DNA from: Spiroplasma sp. SV19
GTDB taxonomy: Bacteria > Bacillota_I > Bacilli_A > Mycoplasmatales > Mycoplasmataceae
Assembly: GCF_030060925.1 (NCBI RefSeq)
Contig: NZ_CP045455.1
Location: forward strand, 434,001 to 498,000
DNA: 64,000 nt
Direction of reading: 5' to 3'
Numbering within the stretch: the first letter of the stretch is position 1; each line of letters opens with the position of its first letter. Below the pieces are notes generated by a model. It had not been told where the DNA came from and made no database searches. It saw only the letters and a program-made list of their open reading frames with translations. The position numbers and the translations under genes were made by a program. Positions 21,041-32,376 of the stretch are shown one piece after another.

Positions 21041-22348
21041 CTGAATTATTTCATAAATTAATTTTTGTTCACGTGGTTTTACTGTTACAATTTTAAAAGT
21101 CCGTTCTGCTCATTTATAAACCGGTTCAGTAATATATCGATTAGTATAGAGAGTCATTACCACATCTCCAACAGCAACGTTTTCTCCCGTCTTTTTATTA
21201 AGATAAATTCCAGCATGATAATCAATTTCTTCATTTTTTGTTGCACGGCCAGCCCCCAAACGAACAGCTAATAAACCTAATTCAGTTGTATCAATAATCT
21301 CCATATATCCAGCTTGGGTTGCTTTAATTTCAATAATATTTTTTACTTTCAAAATATCTTTTAAAGGTAGATCGTTATCAATAAAATTTAAATCACCACC
21401 TTGGGCCTTTATAAAAGCACGGAAATAATTTAGTGGTTCTTCTGTCTGCATTTTTGCTTGGCATGCAGTAACAGCAGTTGCTAAATCAGAAAACAAACCA
21501 GCTTGACATAAACTTAACGCTGCTGATTCACAAACAATATAGTTTAAATCAGCAGGTCCAGTTCCTTTTAACGCCTGTAAAACTTCATAAATTTCAATTG
21601 CATTCCCAATGGTTCGCCCCAATGGTTCGGACATATTAGTAATCTCTGCTGCAATTTTCTTATTAAATTTAATTCCTAATTCAACCATAATTTGGGCTAA
21701 TTTTCGTGCCTCTGAAATTGTTTTCATAAAAGCACCATTCCCACATTTAACATCTAAAATAATGCCATCACTTCCTGTTGCAATTTTTTTACACATAACA
21801 CTTGCGGCAACTAATGGCAAAGAATCAACAGTGGCCGTAACATCTCGTAAAGCATAAATTTTCTTATCAGCTGGAACAATATTATCAGTTTGTGACATAA
21901 TTGATAAATTTGTTTGATTAATAATTTTAACAAATTCACTAAAAGGAATCTCAACTTTAAATCCTGGAATACTTTCTAATTTATCAATTGTGCCACCAGT
22001 TTGTCCTAAACCACGTCCCGACATTTTAGCAACTTTTAAACCAAAAGAAGCAACTAATGGAGCATAAATTAAACTAACCTTATCACCAACTCCACCAGAA
22101 GAATGTTTATCAACCTTAAATCCTGAAATTGACGATAAATCATAAATTTCTCCTGAATTAATCATTGCCTCGGTTAAAATTAAAATTTCAGAAATAGACA
22201 TTGTTTGAAAGTAAATCGCCATTAAAAAAGCTGACATTTGATAATCTGGGATTGATCCTGACGTATAACCTTCCACAATAAAATTAATCTCTTCACGAGT
22301 CAATTCTTGACCATATTTCTTTTTATTAATTAAAGCTAAAATATCCAT
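21038..22348 (-). CDS. pdp: Pyrimidine-nucleoside (thymidine) phosphorylase
   Basis: A 436-residue enzyme that splits uridine, thymidine or deoxyuridine with phosphate to free base and (deoxy)ribose-1-phosphate. Signature KMSGRGLGQTGGTIDKLESI near residue 108, glycine-rich HSSGGVGDKVS before it, and KIATGSDGIILDVKCGNGAF after. The family length is about 435. Works in nucleoside salvage with thyA and the deoxynucleoside kinase nearby. It is the last gene of a thyA-folA-plsC-pdp cluster. The TGA near the end is Trp. Confidence 0.94.
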
Positions 22349-22368
22349 AGTTACTTTTTCCTTTTATT

Positions 22369-23160
22369 TTATGTATTTTTTTTCTTTAGGGAAGCTTTAT
22401 ATTCTAAATAAGCTTTTTTGTGATTAGCATCACGATATTGTTCGATTCCCTTTTGAATAATTTGTTTAACATTATTCGCAATTAATTCTGTTGGTTTTGT
22501 CATAAAAGTATCTGGTTTAATTGGCTTATGAAAAACAATATGAACATATTTTTTCCCCTTCTTTTTCTGCTCTTTGTTAAAAATTGGATAAGAATTAATT
22601 ATTGAAACCGGAATAATTGGGGCATGTGCTTTTTGAGCAATTTTAAAACTACCCGCATGAAATTCTCCCATTTCTTGATTGCGGCTCCGAGTTCCTTCTG
22701 GAAAAACAACCATTGTTCTTGGTACTCGAATTAAATCATTAGCCTCTTTCATTAATTCTAAAGCTTGGCGGGGATTATCGCGGTCCAAAAATAAAACATC
22801 AATTAATGCTAGAAAATTTTTAAATGTTTTATCGTTTGCTAATTCTTTTTTAGCAATAAAAGCACATGGTGCTGTTTTATTAAAATCATTTAAAACAAAT
22901 AATAAGGCTGGATCAACATTTGATTGGTGATTTGCCACCATTAAACAGCCTTTATCAATCCAATTGTCACGATCATGGACAATTATTTTCACATCATATA
23001 CTCAAAGCATATAACGTGTTCGTTTTTGTAATCAATGATAACGATATTCTTCAGAAACAATATTTGGATCTCGTTTAATTTTTTTACTGATACTTTTTGC
23101 CTTTGTAATTGTTCGTAAAAATCGTGGCCAAGTAAGAATAATTTTTCAAATATTTAACAT
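22369..23160 (-). CDS. plsC: 1-acyl-sn-glycerol-3-phosphate acyltransferase
   Basis: A 263-residue membrane-associated acyltransferase that makes phosphatidic acid from lysophosphatidic acid. Catalytic block NHQSNVD (an H-x4-D motif) and VVFPEGTRSRNQ (motif III), preceded by FLDRDNPRQAL (motif II). The N-terminus is basic and weakly hydrophobic. The ATG at 23160 is 1 nt past the folA stop and follows AAAGGAAC; a later ATG at 22992 would remove residues before the catalytic His and is rejected. Confidence 0.93.
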
Positions 23161-23161
23161 A

Positions 23162-23644
23162 CTAATTTTGTTCCTTTCTCTTATAATATTTTATTACAAA
23201 TTGTTCTGATTCAACAATTTTAATTAATATAAATTGTGTTAAATCAAATGCTGGAAAATAAGTATCTCCTTCATATTTTCCTTTAATATAACTAATAATT
23301 AATTCATCAGCATATGGTAATGTTGCTTCATAAATTTTTTTTCCACCACAAATGTAAATATCATCTGTTGGATTATTCTGATAAAAGTCAATAATAGCAC
23401 GCAAGTTCGTTACAACTTTAACATCAGGATGATTAATCACATAATCTTGTTTAGTTGTTAAAACTAATGTTTTTCGATTTGGTAACGGTCTGCCAATTCC
23501 TTCATAAGTTAAACGACCAAATAATATTGTTTGACCAACTGTTGTTGTTTTAAAATGTTGTAACTCCTCTTTTAAATGTCACGGTAAATGATTATTTTGC
23601 CCAATTAAATTATTTTCATCCATTGCTCATAATAACTTAATCAT
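23162..23644 (-). CDS. folA: Dihydrofolate reductase
   Basis: A 160-residue NADPH-dependent enzyme that regenerates tetrahydrofolate after thymidylate synthesis. N-terminal LLWAMDENNLIGQNNHLPWH (active-site region; the residue after LPWH should be followed by the acidic catalytic position), TILFGRLTYEGIGRPLPNR, and IYICGGKKIYEATLPYADEL. Its ATG overlaps the thyA stop (TAATG). The thyA-folA pairing is a common operon and supports both names. TGA-Trp codons are present. Confidence 0.95.
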
Positions 23645-24513
23645 TAAACAGCAACAGCTCCTTTAATTAAAGGTGCGGGATCATAATTCTCAAGGGTAAT
23701 ATCCTCATAGACAAAATCAAACAAAGAGGTAATTGCTGGGTTTAACTTTAATGTTGGTAATTTACGTGGTGTTCTTGTTAACTGCTCGTTGATTTGTGCA
23801 AAATGATTTTTATAAATATGGCAATCACCTAATGTATAGACAAAATCACCAACTTTTAAGCCAGAAACCTGCGCAATTAAATGTGTTAACAATGAATAAC
23901 TTGCAATATTAAAAGGAACCCCTAAAAAAACATCGGCACTACGTTGATATAATTGGCAACTTAACTTATTATCTTTTGAAACATAAAATTGTACTAAAGT
24001 ATGACATGGCGGTAAAGCCATTTTTTCAATTTCAGCTGGATTTCAAGCACTAATAATATGACGACGTGAATATGGATTACTTTTTAAATTATCTAATAAA
24101 GTTGCCAATTGATCAATACCATTAAAATTTCGTCATTGCTTGCCATACACAGGACCTAAATCACCAAAAGCAGTTGCAAAAATGGGATCTGTTTTAATTT
24201 TTTCTACAAATTCATTTAATGATTCATTTTGATATTGTGGTGATGCTTTATATTTTTCATATGGTCATTCATTTCAAATTCGAACATTATTATCAACCAA
24301 ATACTTAATATTTGTATCTCCCTTAATAAACCACAATAATTCATAAACAACTGACTTAAAATGAACTTTTTTGGTTGTCAATAATGGAAAACCTTCCTGT
24401 AAATTAAAACGCATTTGATAACCAAAATAAGAAATTGTTCCAGTATTTGTGCGGTCTTCTTTTTCTTGACCATGTTCTAAAATAAATCGTGTCATCTTAA
24501 GATATTGTTCCAT
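23644..24513 (-). CDS. thyA: Thymidylate synthase
   Basis: A 289-residue enzyme that methylates dUMP to dTMP with methylene-THF. [18 protein letters not shown] at the N-terminus, [14 protein letters not shown] in the middle, the catalytic Cys in [14 protein letters not shown] (about residue 170), and [19 protein letters not shown]. Several TGA codons encode conserved Trp (for example NVRIWNEWPYEKY), direct evidence of genetic code 4. The ATG follows AGGTGAAAGTT. First gene of the thyA-folA-plsC-pdp operon. Confidence 0.97.
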
Positions 24514-24654
24514 TAACTTTCACCTGTTTTCTATTTTTCCATACTTAAATCTTACCTTATTTCAAAATAAAATCATCGAAAAAAATAAAAAAAATATTAG
24601 CAATATTATTTTTTTGTGTTATCATATGATTAATCAATTAAGAGGTGAATGGCA

Positions 24655-24990
24655 ATGAATAAATTTTTAAAACATATCATTAAAAAAATTAAGTTTTCAT
24701 TAAGTTTATTTATTCCTGGTACCTTTAATTCTTTGCGTAGTAAATATGGCAATGATACAGAATTTGATTATGCATATATTTTAACTGATTCAATTCACCA
24801 AGAAAATGTCATTAATGAAACAGAAGTTACTTTAATTAACGAGGAAAATAATTGTCAATATAATAAACAAATTGTCCGAAAAATTAATTGTTTTACAAAA
24901 CCAAGTCAAAATGTTGTTTTAGTATTATTAGGTTTTGTTGTTTGATTTTTTAAAGTCAAAAAGAATACTTTACCACCACAAGTACTATAA
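24655..24990 (+). CDS. Hypothetical small protein with one hydrophobic segment
   Basis: A 111-residue protein of unknown function. The N-terminus is strongly basic (MNKFLKHIIKKIKFSLSLF), the middle is acidic (FDYAYILTDSIHQENVINE), and a likely transmembrane helix near the C-terminus (NVVLVLLGFVVWFFKV) contains a TGA-Trp. The ATG at 24655 is chosen over 24649 because the AGAGGTG site is 7 nt upstream. Monocistronic, divergent from thyA, with a terminator further downstream. Confidence 0.6.
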
Positions 24991-25081
24991 AATAATACAA
25001 GCAAAATAAATTAACGACCTAAAATATATAACAAAATAATTTTTTCAAATATAACCTTTCAAATTTAAATAATGTATAAGA

Positions 25082-25116
25082 AGTCTAGATCTAACCCTTA
25101 TCTAGGCTTTTTTTAT
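25082..25116 (+). terminator. Terminator on the plus strand
   Basis: A 9-bp stem AGTCTAGAT/ATCTAGGCT (one G-U), loop of 9 nt and TTTTTT. Serves the small gene ending at 24990. Confidence 0.7.
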
Positions 25117-25131
25117 TAATAACAAAGAAAT

Positions 25132-25160
25132 AAAAAACAAGGAATTACTCCTTGTTTTTT
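25132..25160 (-). terminator. Terminator after the repeat-rich membrane protein
   Basis: Stem AAAAAACAAGGA/TCCTTGTTTTTT, 5-nt loop, followed by T on both sides. Confidence 0.8.
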
Positions 25161-25168
25161 ATATTCTC

Positions 25169-26434
25169 TTAAAATCAGGGATCAAACGGAACATCAAGCC
25201 CAAATCAACCATTAATTAAGTCATGAACTACATCTAAATTAAAATATAACATAATGATTGTTACGATTGCAACAATTAAGACAGCCAAGACAACAATTAG
25301 GACTATTGCTCAGATTGGCAATCTACGTTTTCGTGGTTCTTCGTCATACCCTACAACATTTGGGTTATTCATTGTTTGATTAAGTTCATTGTTTTGTGCA
25401 AATGGCATTTTAACAGGGTCAATTTTCCCTAATACAGCACCATTTGCATCAAATTCTGAGGCTGGATTAAAATCAGTTGGTGTATTAAAACTAGGAGCCG
25501 CATTAAAGTCTGGTGTTGGTCCAAAACTTGCTCCTTGGTCATTAAAACTATTTGTTGGACTAAAACTTGAATTTAATTGCCCAAAATTATTTTCAGCATT
25601 GAAACCAGGAGCAGCAAAATTATTACCTGGTGAATTAAAATTATTATTTTGATTAAAATCAGGATTTGTAAATGGTGTTGAACCAAAGTCATTATTGTCA
25701 TCACTATCTAAATTTTTTGTAAATGGTGCAAAATCATCATCAAATTCATCATTAAAATCATTATTAAAGCCAGCAAAATCATCATCATTTTTTTGTTGTT
25801 GTTTCATTAAATCAGAATTCATAATTGTAAAATGATTATTATCATCACGACCATGGCCCTCAACTCCCGAATGGCCAGTTTCCTGCGACGAATATTGCGG
25901 CATTGATTGATATTGTTGTGTTAAATCTGGTCCTGCTAATGGTGGATAGCCCATCATCATTCCCGGATACTGTGGCATTTGCGGATAGCCCATCATCATT
26001 CCCGGATACTGTGGCATTTGCGGATAGCCCATCATCATTCCCGGATACTGTGGCATTTGCGGATAGCCCATCATCATTCCCGGATACTGTGGCATCATCC
26101 CATACTGATTCATCCCCCCCACATTAGAAGTATTATTCATAACTGGCATTACGTATGGTTGGTAAATAATTGGTTGATAAATTGGTTTATTATATTGTGC
26201 CTGCACTGATGTTCCATTAATTCCTAATGATTGTGAAATATATGATGGGTTAAAAGCTGGATTAGGGTCTGCTTTAAAACCATCTTTTTCTGTTGGAACT
26301 TTAATTGGTTTTGACAAGGGTGTTAACGGAGGTTTTTGGTTAAATAAACTATCACTAGTTGTATTATTGTTAGGCCCAAAAGAGATCGAATGATTGTCTA
26401 CTCCTTCAGTAGTTTTTACTCCACTATTATTCAT
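25169..26434 (-). CDS. Tail-anchored low-complexity protein with YPGMMMGYPQ tandem repeats
   Basis: A 421-residue protein with no signal peptide. Residues ~110-165 hold four copies of a 13-residue repeat (MPQYPGMMMGYPQ) from a perfect 39-bp DNA repeat. Residues ~200-350 are Asn/Phe/Asp/Pro-rich and disordered (units such as NNFNSPGNNFAAPGFN, PTDFNPASEFD). A single hydrophobic helix near the C-terminus (WAIVLIVVLAVLIVAIVTII) after a basic RKRR gives a tail-anchored, mostly cytoplasmic topology. Composition recalls proline-rich cytadherence or cytoskeletal proteins of mollicutes, but no homology is claimed. ATG after TGGAGGG. Monocistronic. Confidence 0.7.
25944..26098. repeat. 39-bp tandem repeat, 4 copies
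   Basis: The unit starts GGATAGCCCATCATCATTCC and ends ACTGTGGCATTTGC; copies begin at 25944, 25983, 26022 and 26061. The first three are identical; the last diverges only at its end. In frame with the protein (13 codons), so copy number can change without loss of function. Confidence 0.95.
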
Positions 26435-26546
26435 GTGATACCCTCCATTTTAATATGCCCACTTTGTTTTATAAGTATATTATACTATAAATTTACAAAA
26501 AAATAAATAAAACTATTGTCAAAAATAAAAGAAAAGTATATAATTT

Positions 26547-28151
26547 TTATATTTTATTTTTTCAATGACGGTTTTTATTTTGTAAATATTCTTGATCCAT
26601 TTTATTTACTTCATTAAAAATGCTATGACGGTTTTTATGTCAGAATAAATATAAAATAGTTGCTACAATAAACCCCGAAATTAAATCATTAAAACCTAAC
26701 ATAATAAAATAATAAATATTATTTTTTGTTGTTCCATCTGATAATCCACTAGCAATAAAGGCTCCTATTAACATTAAAACTGGCAATACAATAAGAGTTC
26801 GAAGCGAGGAACATAATGCCGCTTTACGAACATTATTCATTCCTTGAAATAATGAAACACCCATAAAGGAAATAGCAGCACACGGATAACTCATTAACAT
26901 TAAGACTGATGTTCACCGATATTGCTCAACTAATGATTGTGGAAAAGCAAAAGTCATTAGTAGTTGTGGTCCAAGGCCAATAAATAATAAGAGCACAAAA
27001 AATAATCAAGACCCAATGATAATTAACCCATATCAACAAGTTTGATACATCCGTAAATATTTCCTTGCCCCATAATTATATCCAATAATTGATTTAATTC
27101 CTTGAGCAATCCCTAATGCAATTGCTGTAAAAAAAGCAACCCATGGACTCATCGCACTATTAAATAATTGAAAAGATGATAAACCACTTTGTTGTTTTTC
27201 AGCAGATTGGCCTGGCAAATGAGTCATAATTGTTGATGACAAAATGGAAACTAAAACAATTCCTAAATTATTAATAAATGATGAAAATCCTAACCGAAAA
27301 ATTTCTTTTACAGTTGTTTTACGAAAATAAAACAGATCTTTTCAGTGAAACCGTAAATATGAATCCTTATTTTGATAAATACAAATTAACGAAACAACAA
27401 TAATAAAAACTCAAGAAATAATAGTCCCAAACATCGTTCCTTCTAATAACAAATTAGCATACTTTACTAATATGATCGAAAAGAAGACATTAACCAAGAT
27501 TGAACCAATAGTAATATAAACTGCAATCCGCCCTTTTCCATCAGTACGTAATAAAGTTAATAGTAAGTAACTAACAAACATTAAGGGACTTGCAAGTAAC
27601 ATTGGAAAAACATAGCGCCAAGTTAAATCCTGTGTAATTCATGCTCCTTTTTTACTTAATTGAATAAAAATCATAATATTGTCTCACTTAGGAAAAACTA
27701 AACAAAAAACAAAAAAAGCTGCTACAATTGAAAATAAAATCGTAATTGTTAAGGCATTCCCTGCTAAAGATTGCGTTTGTTGTTTATTATTTTGCCCATA
27801 TTTAATCGCAAAAGTAATTGAAGTCCCAATTGCAATTAAAATAGCAAATGAAAAAAGCAAGTTATAGATTTGACCTGAAAAATGAGTTGCTAAATTAACA
27901 AAGATTTTTGCCCCGCCATAAGTTAAAATCCCATTATTAATATCAATATTTTCTCTATACCAATCTAAATAAGATTAATAATGATAAGCATTAGGTGTTA
28001 CAAATGTTAAAGCAATTAATTTGTCTAGAATCGGATATGAAGCTGAAATTGCCATTACAAAAACAGTTGGTAATGAAAACATAAAAATTATTTTTCATAA
28101 ATTATCATAACGTAACTTAATTTCATTTTTTGAAAAAACATTTTTATTCAT
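26547..28151 (-). pseudogene. MATE-family efflux protein interrupted by an in-frame TAA
   Basis: A 535-codon multidrug/toxic-compound extrusion type transporter (about 12 hydrophobic segments). Conserved features include LGFSSFINNLGIVLVSILSS and ALGIAQGIKSIIGYNYGARK. The frame from ATG 28151 is open except for TAA at 27975-27977 (codon 59), between TPNAYHY and SYLDWYREN; the frame is unchanged on both sides, so this is a point nonsense mutation and not a frameshift. Sister to the intact MATE just upstream (28247-29854) and to the one at 49938. Either inactive, translated from an internal start, or a base-call error. Confidence 0.75.
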
Positions 28152-28222
28152 TAACACCCTTCCCTTTCTGCAAATTTCTTTACTGTTAATTTTATCGTAA
28201 TTTCAAAAACATTACTAGAAAA

Positions 28223-28268
28223 AAGAAAGTGATATTAAATAAAAATCTATTTAATATCACTTTCTAAA
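28223..28268 (-). terminator. Terminator after the intact MATE gene
   Basis: A 17-bp stem GAAAGTGATATTAAATA and complement, short loop, stop codon of the MATE gene inside the stem. It separates the two MATE genes. Confidence 0.8.
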
Positions 28269-29854
28269 GAAATTTTGTCAACAACATTAGCTTGTAAATT
28301 ATCCCGATTTTGTTGTTCGAAATCATCTGGATGATCAATTAATTTTGTTTTATTTTTCCGTCAAGTTGAAATTAGCATTGGGCCAATAATAAAGGCACAA
28401 ATTAAATCGTTTAAACCAACTAGAATAAAATAATCAATATTATTACCAGTTAATAAACTAACTCCATAACCAATAAACGATAATGGCACCATTACAATTA
28501 ATGAACGAAGCATTGAACAAATTAGGGTTTGTGTTGATTTGCCAATTGCAGAATATAGCGCCATTGAAGTATAAGTTACTGAGGCAAAAATATAAGTTGA
28601 AAATGCTAAAACAGTATATCATCGATAGTGTCCAACTAGTTCCTGCGGAAAATTATAAATTAACATCATTTTATCAGCAAATGCTAAAATTATAGCAAAA
28701 ACAAATGTAAACCATGCTAACTCCAAAATTGCAATGCGAAAAATAATTTGTTCAATTCGTTTATATTTTTTTGCTCCAAAAGCATAAGCACAAATAGCAG
28801 TTGCTCCTTGAGCTAAACCAACCCCGGCTGAAGTAAAAATAACAATGAATGGGGAAATGGTTGAATAAACTAATTGACAAATATAAATTCCAACTGAAGT
28901 TGCCAATACTTTTTGACCATTAACAGTAATTAAAACATCATCTTGACCTGGTAAATGAACAACTAAAATTGTTGAAATTAAAACTTGAATTGCCATTGCA
29001 AAATTAAGAAAGAAGGAACCAATTCCAATTGGAAATGAGCGTTTAATAATTTCACGAGATCATATCATATCCTTTCAACTAAATTTACAATATGAATTCT
29101 TTGAAAAAATAATAACACTCGCCGAAAAAACAATGTTAAAAATTCATGCCATCATACTACCCATCATTACACCCGACATTTGTAAATGGGCTAATTTTGC
29201 AAAAACAAACGAAAATAAAACATTAACTGGAATTGAAATAATTTGCATTATTAAAACAATAAATACTTTTCCTTCTGTGCGAAGGAAAGTTGGTAAAGCA
29301 AACGATAAAAATAGTAGTGGCGCACAGAAAATAAATACTCGTGAATATTCTCATGCTAAAGTAATATAACGACTTTGTGCCAGTCCTGACATGCCCCCAT
29401 TCATTTGGGCTTTTACTAATAATGCTCCAAAATGTTCATTCATTAAAAAGAATAAAACTAAAGCAACAACAATTGATAAAGTAATTTGTAAACCAATCAT
29501 GTTACCAACAATTCGGCGCATCTGTGTAATATTACGTCGTCCATATTCCATTGAAAAAACAATTGATGCCCCAACACCAAATAATGCTGCAAAAGCAAAT
29601 AAGGTGTAAAATGCTGTCATTGTATAACCCGTTGTAATATTTACTAAATTATTTGCTGTATGTTCATCAATATTAAAACGATTCATAATATCTAAACTTG
29701 TAAAATTTTGGGCCATATTTTTATCAATAATGTTATATAACCCTTGAATAACCATGATTAAAACCATTGGACCACAAAAATACCAAATTGCAGATCATGG
29801 TTTTGCATAACGTAATTTATGTTCACGTTTTGTCATTATTAATTTTTCTTCCAT
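28247..29854 (-). CDS. MATE-family multidrug efflux protein
   Basis: A 535-residue, 12-helix membrane transporter that should expel cationic drugs or metabolites in exchange for Na+ or H+. Typical regions: GPMVLIMVIQGLYNIIDKNM at TM1, FGVGASIVFSMEYGRRN after TM2, and GVGLAQGATAICAYAFGAKK at TM8. Many TGA-Trp codons split it in standard code. ATG at 29854 (MEEKLIMTKREHKLRY) follows a weak GAGGAAATATA site. The substrate is not predictable. One of three MATE paralogues in the window. Confidence 0.9.
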
Positions 29855-29992
29855 TATATTTCCTCATTGTTCTTTCTACATTGATAAATAAAATCTAAAT
29901 TAATAACGATTAGTTATAAATTAGATTCTTGTAATTGGACCATTCATTTGTTATTAAAATTGTTATTTATTATACTTTGTAATAAGGATAAA

Positions 29993-30436
29993 TTACAAAA
30001 CTGCTGATAAAACAGCTTTAATGTGTTCAACTGGCGCAACTTTTCGTCATTCTTCAATAATTTCAAAATCATTATTCAACAAAAAAGTACTACGTTCAAT
30101 TCCCATATAAACATTATTAAACATTTTCTTTTGTTTCAATACATCAAACATTTTAGATAATTTTTCATCAATATCACAAATCATTGGAAATTCAACAGCA
30201 TTATCTTGCTGAAATTTAGTCTGTTTTTTTAAATTGTCTCGGCTAATACCAATAACATTATAGCCTGCCGCTAAAAATTTTGAATAATAACGATTATAAG
30301 CAACCGTTTCTAAAGTACAACCTGCTGTTGCTGCTTTTGGAAAAAAATAAAAGATATAACCCTTTTCTTTTTGAAAAGCAGAAATTAAATGTTCCTTCCC
30401 ATCAGTAAATAAAAATTTTTCTTGTTTTAAATTCAT
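29993..30436 (-). CDS. bcp: Peroxiredoxin (Bcp/thiol peroxidase family)
   Basis: A 147-residue peroxidase that reduces peroxides using a reactive Cys. Motif FFPKAATAGCTLETVAYNRY matches the Bcp/PrxQ active site (peroxidatic Cys in TAGCT); the common second Cys five residues later is absent (CTLETV), so it is a 1-Cys type or uses a distant partner. NVIGISRDNLKKQTKF and FPMICDIDEKLSKMFDV are also family-typical. ATG at 30436 is chosen over TTG 30442 because GGGAGG is 9 nt upstream. It likely protects against peroxide formed by glycerol or NADH oxidation. Confidence 0.92.
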
Positions 30437-30467
30437 GTGCAATAACCTCCCATTATTATCATAATAG

Positions 30468-30497
30468 AAAAGACAATAATAATTGATTACTGTCTTT
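30468..30497 (-). terminator. Possible terminator at the end of a coiled-coil gene
   Basis: Stem AAAGACA.TAAT/ATTA.TGTCTTT with one mismatch and a 5-nt loop. The T run after it is weak. Confidence 0.4.
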
Positions 30498-30819
30498 GAA
30501 AAAGTTTTATTAAATACTTTGTTACTTCTAATTTATTTTTTAAGATATTAAATGATAGTTTTAAATCTAAAAATATTAAATATAACGAAATTTCAGTAAT
30601 ATCAAACTTATATTCTAATTCACTAATTTCTTTTTCAATATTTTTTACTTGGTCGGTAATATTTTCATAATCATCAACAACGGCACTATTGTTTAAACTT
30701 GCTCGTTCTTGCAATTCACTAAGATCTAAATTGACAGCTTGAACTGTTAACATTAGTTCATTTAATGACTGTTCAATTTTTTCTTCTCGTAAGGACATCT
30801 GTTCTTCTTTTATTTCCAT
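30487..30819 (-). CDS. Hypothetical coiled-coil protein
   Basis: A 110-residue protein, acidic and strongly helical, with heptad-like spacing (QVKNIEKEISELEYKF, EEKIEQSLNELMLTVQAVNL). No signal peptide and no clear membrane segment. The ATG at 30819 is 6 nt after GGTGGAG and is preferred to an in-frame GTG at 30831. It lies between gapN and bcp on the same strand. No family recognised; function unknown. Confidence 0.6.
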   Translation of the reverse strand: MEIKEEQMSLREEKIEQSLNELMLTVQAVNLDLSELQERASLNNSAVVDDYENITDQVKNIEKEISELEYKFDITEISLYLIFLDLKLSFNILKNKLEVTKYLIKLFQRQ

Positions 30820-30896
30820 ATTATTCTCCACCTACTTTACAAATATAAATATATCATAAAAAAGAATAAAATGGAAAAAGGGACTTTAAAATTACT

Positions 30897-32315
30897 TTAA
30901 TAATTAATTATTAACCCTTTAAAACGAGTAACTGAATTAATTGTTTCACGAATTCCTTGTACTCCTTGTCCTGAATCATGAATCCCTAAAAATGGGAATG
31001 AATCAGGACCACGTTGCGTACGACCATTAATATTAACAGTTCCTGTTTCTAATTCATTAGCAATTTTAAAAGCAGCATTAATATCATTAGTAAAAATACA
31101 TGCCTGTAACTTAAAGTTTGATTTATTTGCTAACATAATCATTTCTTCAACATTTTTGCAACGAATAATTGGTAAAACAGGACCAAATGGTTCCTCTCAA
31201 GCTAAGCGCATATCTGCTGTAACATGGTCAATTAAAGTTGCACTAAGCAAATTATCTTTTCGTTGATTTCCAACAACTAAAGTTGCTTTTTTTGCTAAAG
31301 CATCATCGATTAATCCTTGAACAAATTCAGCAGCCTTAATATCAATTAGTGGAATAATTGCTTTGTTTTCTAATGGTGACCCCATTTCTAACTTGCTAAC
31401 TTCTGTTTTTAATAGCGTAACTAATTCATCCGCGATTGTTTCATCAACTAATACTCGCTTAATTGCTGTACAGCGTTGTCCTGAGTATGAATAAGCACCA
31501 CTAATAATTTCTTTTACTGTTTTTGTCAAATCAGCATCTTTCAACACCAATGCTGGGTCTTTTCCACCTAATTCTAACACCAAATCTTTTCCATGTCCTA
31601 ATTTACGAATGTGATTTCCAACCGCAACAGAACCAGTAAAAGAAATTACATCAATTTCTGGATTTAAAACTAATAAGTCACCAATATCACGACCACGACC
31701 CGTTACAACATTAAATACCCCTTTGGGAAAACCGACTTCATGGGCTAACTTTGCCATATATAAGCCAGTTAAACTACCATTTGTTGCTGGCTTAAAAACA
31801 ACGCTATTCCCAAGAACCAAACTTGGGGCAATTTTAGCAATACTTAAGTTAACCGGATAATTAAATGGTGAAATTGCCAAAACAACACCCTTAGGAACTC
31901 GTGAAAAAATTCCAAGTTTATTTTTTACATTTCAACCATCACCAGTTAAAGTTTCTGGAAAAACTCGTTTTGCTTCTTCAATTGTATAATCAATATAATC
32001 AATGCTTCGTTCAACTTCAACTTGACCATCTTTTAAACTTTTTCCAACTTCATAAGCCATAATTTTTGCTAATTCTACTTTATGAATTAACAACAAATCT
32101 GCTCATTTTCGTAAGTAACTGATTCGTTCAAACAAAGTTAATTTTGCTCAAGCTTTTTGTGCTTGTCGTGCTGTTTGAAAAGCCTGATTAATTTCTTTTT
32201 CTTTTAACGCTGGAACACGTCCATAAGGTTTATTATTAAGTGGTGATATAATTTCTAATCAATCACCATTATTCATTAATTCGCCATTAATTAATGCATT
32301 TAATTCTAAGTTCAT
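30897..32315 (-). CDS. gapN: NADP-dependent non-phosphorylating glyceraldehyde-3-phosphate dehydrogenase
   Basis: A 472-residue aldehyde dehydrogenase that oxidises glyceraldehyde-3-phosphate to 3-phosphoglycerate, yielding NADPH without ATP. ALDH signatures: ISPFNYPVNLSIAKIAPSL, SFTGSVAVG, LELGGKDPALVL (catalytic Glu) and SGQRCTAIKRVLVDE (catalytic Cys). The FPFLGIHDSGQGVQGIRETI ending is typical of GapN rather than other ALDHs. It bypasses GAPDH/PGK and would be a main NADPH source in a mollicute lacking the oxidative pentose path. ATG at 32315 follows GAGGCAGTG. Confidence 0.93.
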
Positions 32316-32376
32316 TTTCACTGCCTCTTTTCTTTTCATATTTATTCTACTTTTATTCTATGCTTTTTTAAAATTA

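Noticed and set aside
21609-21857. Plus-strand ORF
   Set aside because: Antisense shadow of pdp, no ribosome site.
25944-26098. Possible CRISPR array or recombination site
   Set aside because: 39-bp units are contiguous, have no spacers, and encode a protein repeat.
25903-26209. Two plus-strand repeat-rich ORFs
   Set aside because: They are antisense shadows of the 39-bp repeats inside the minus-strand gene.
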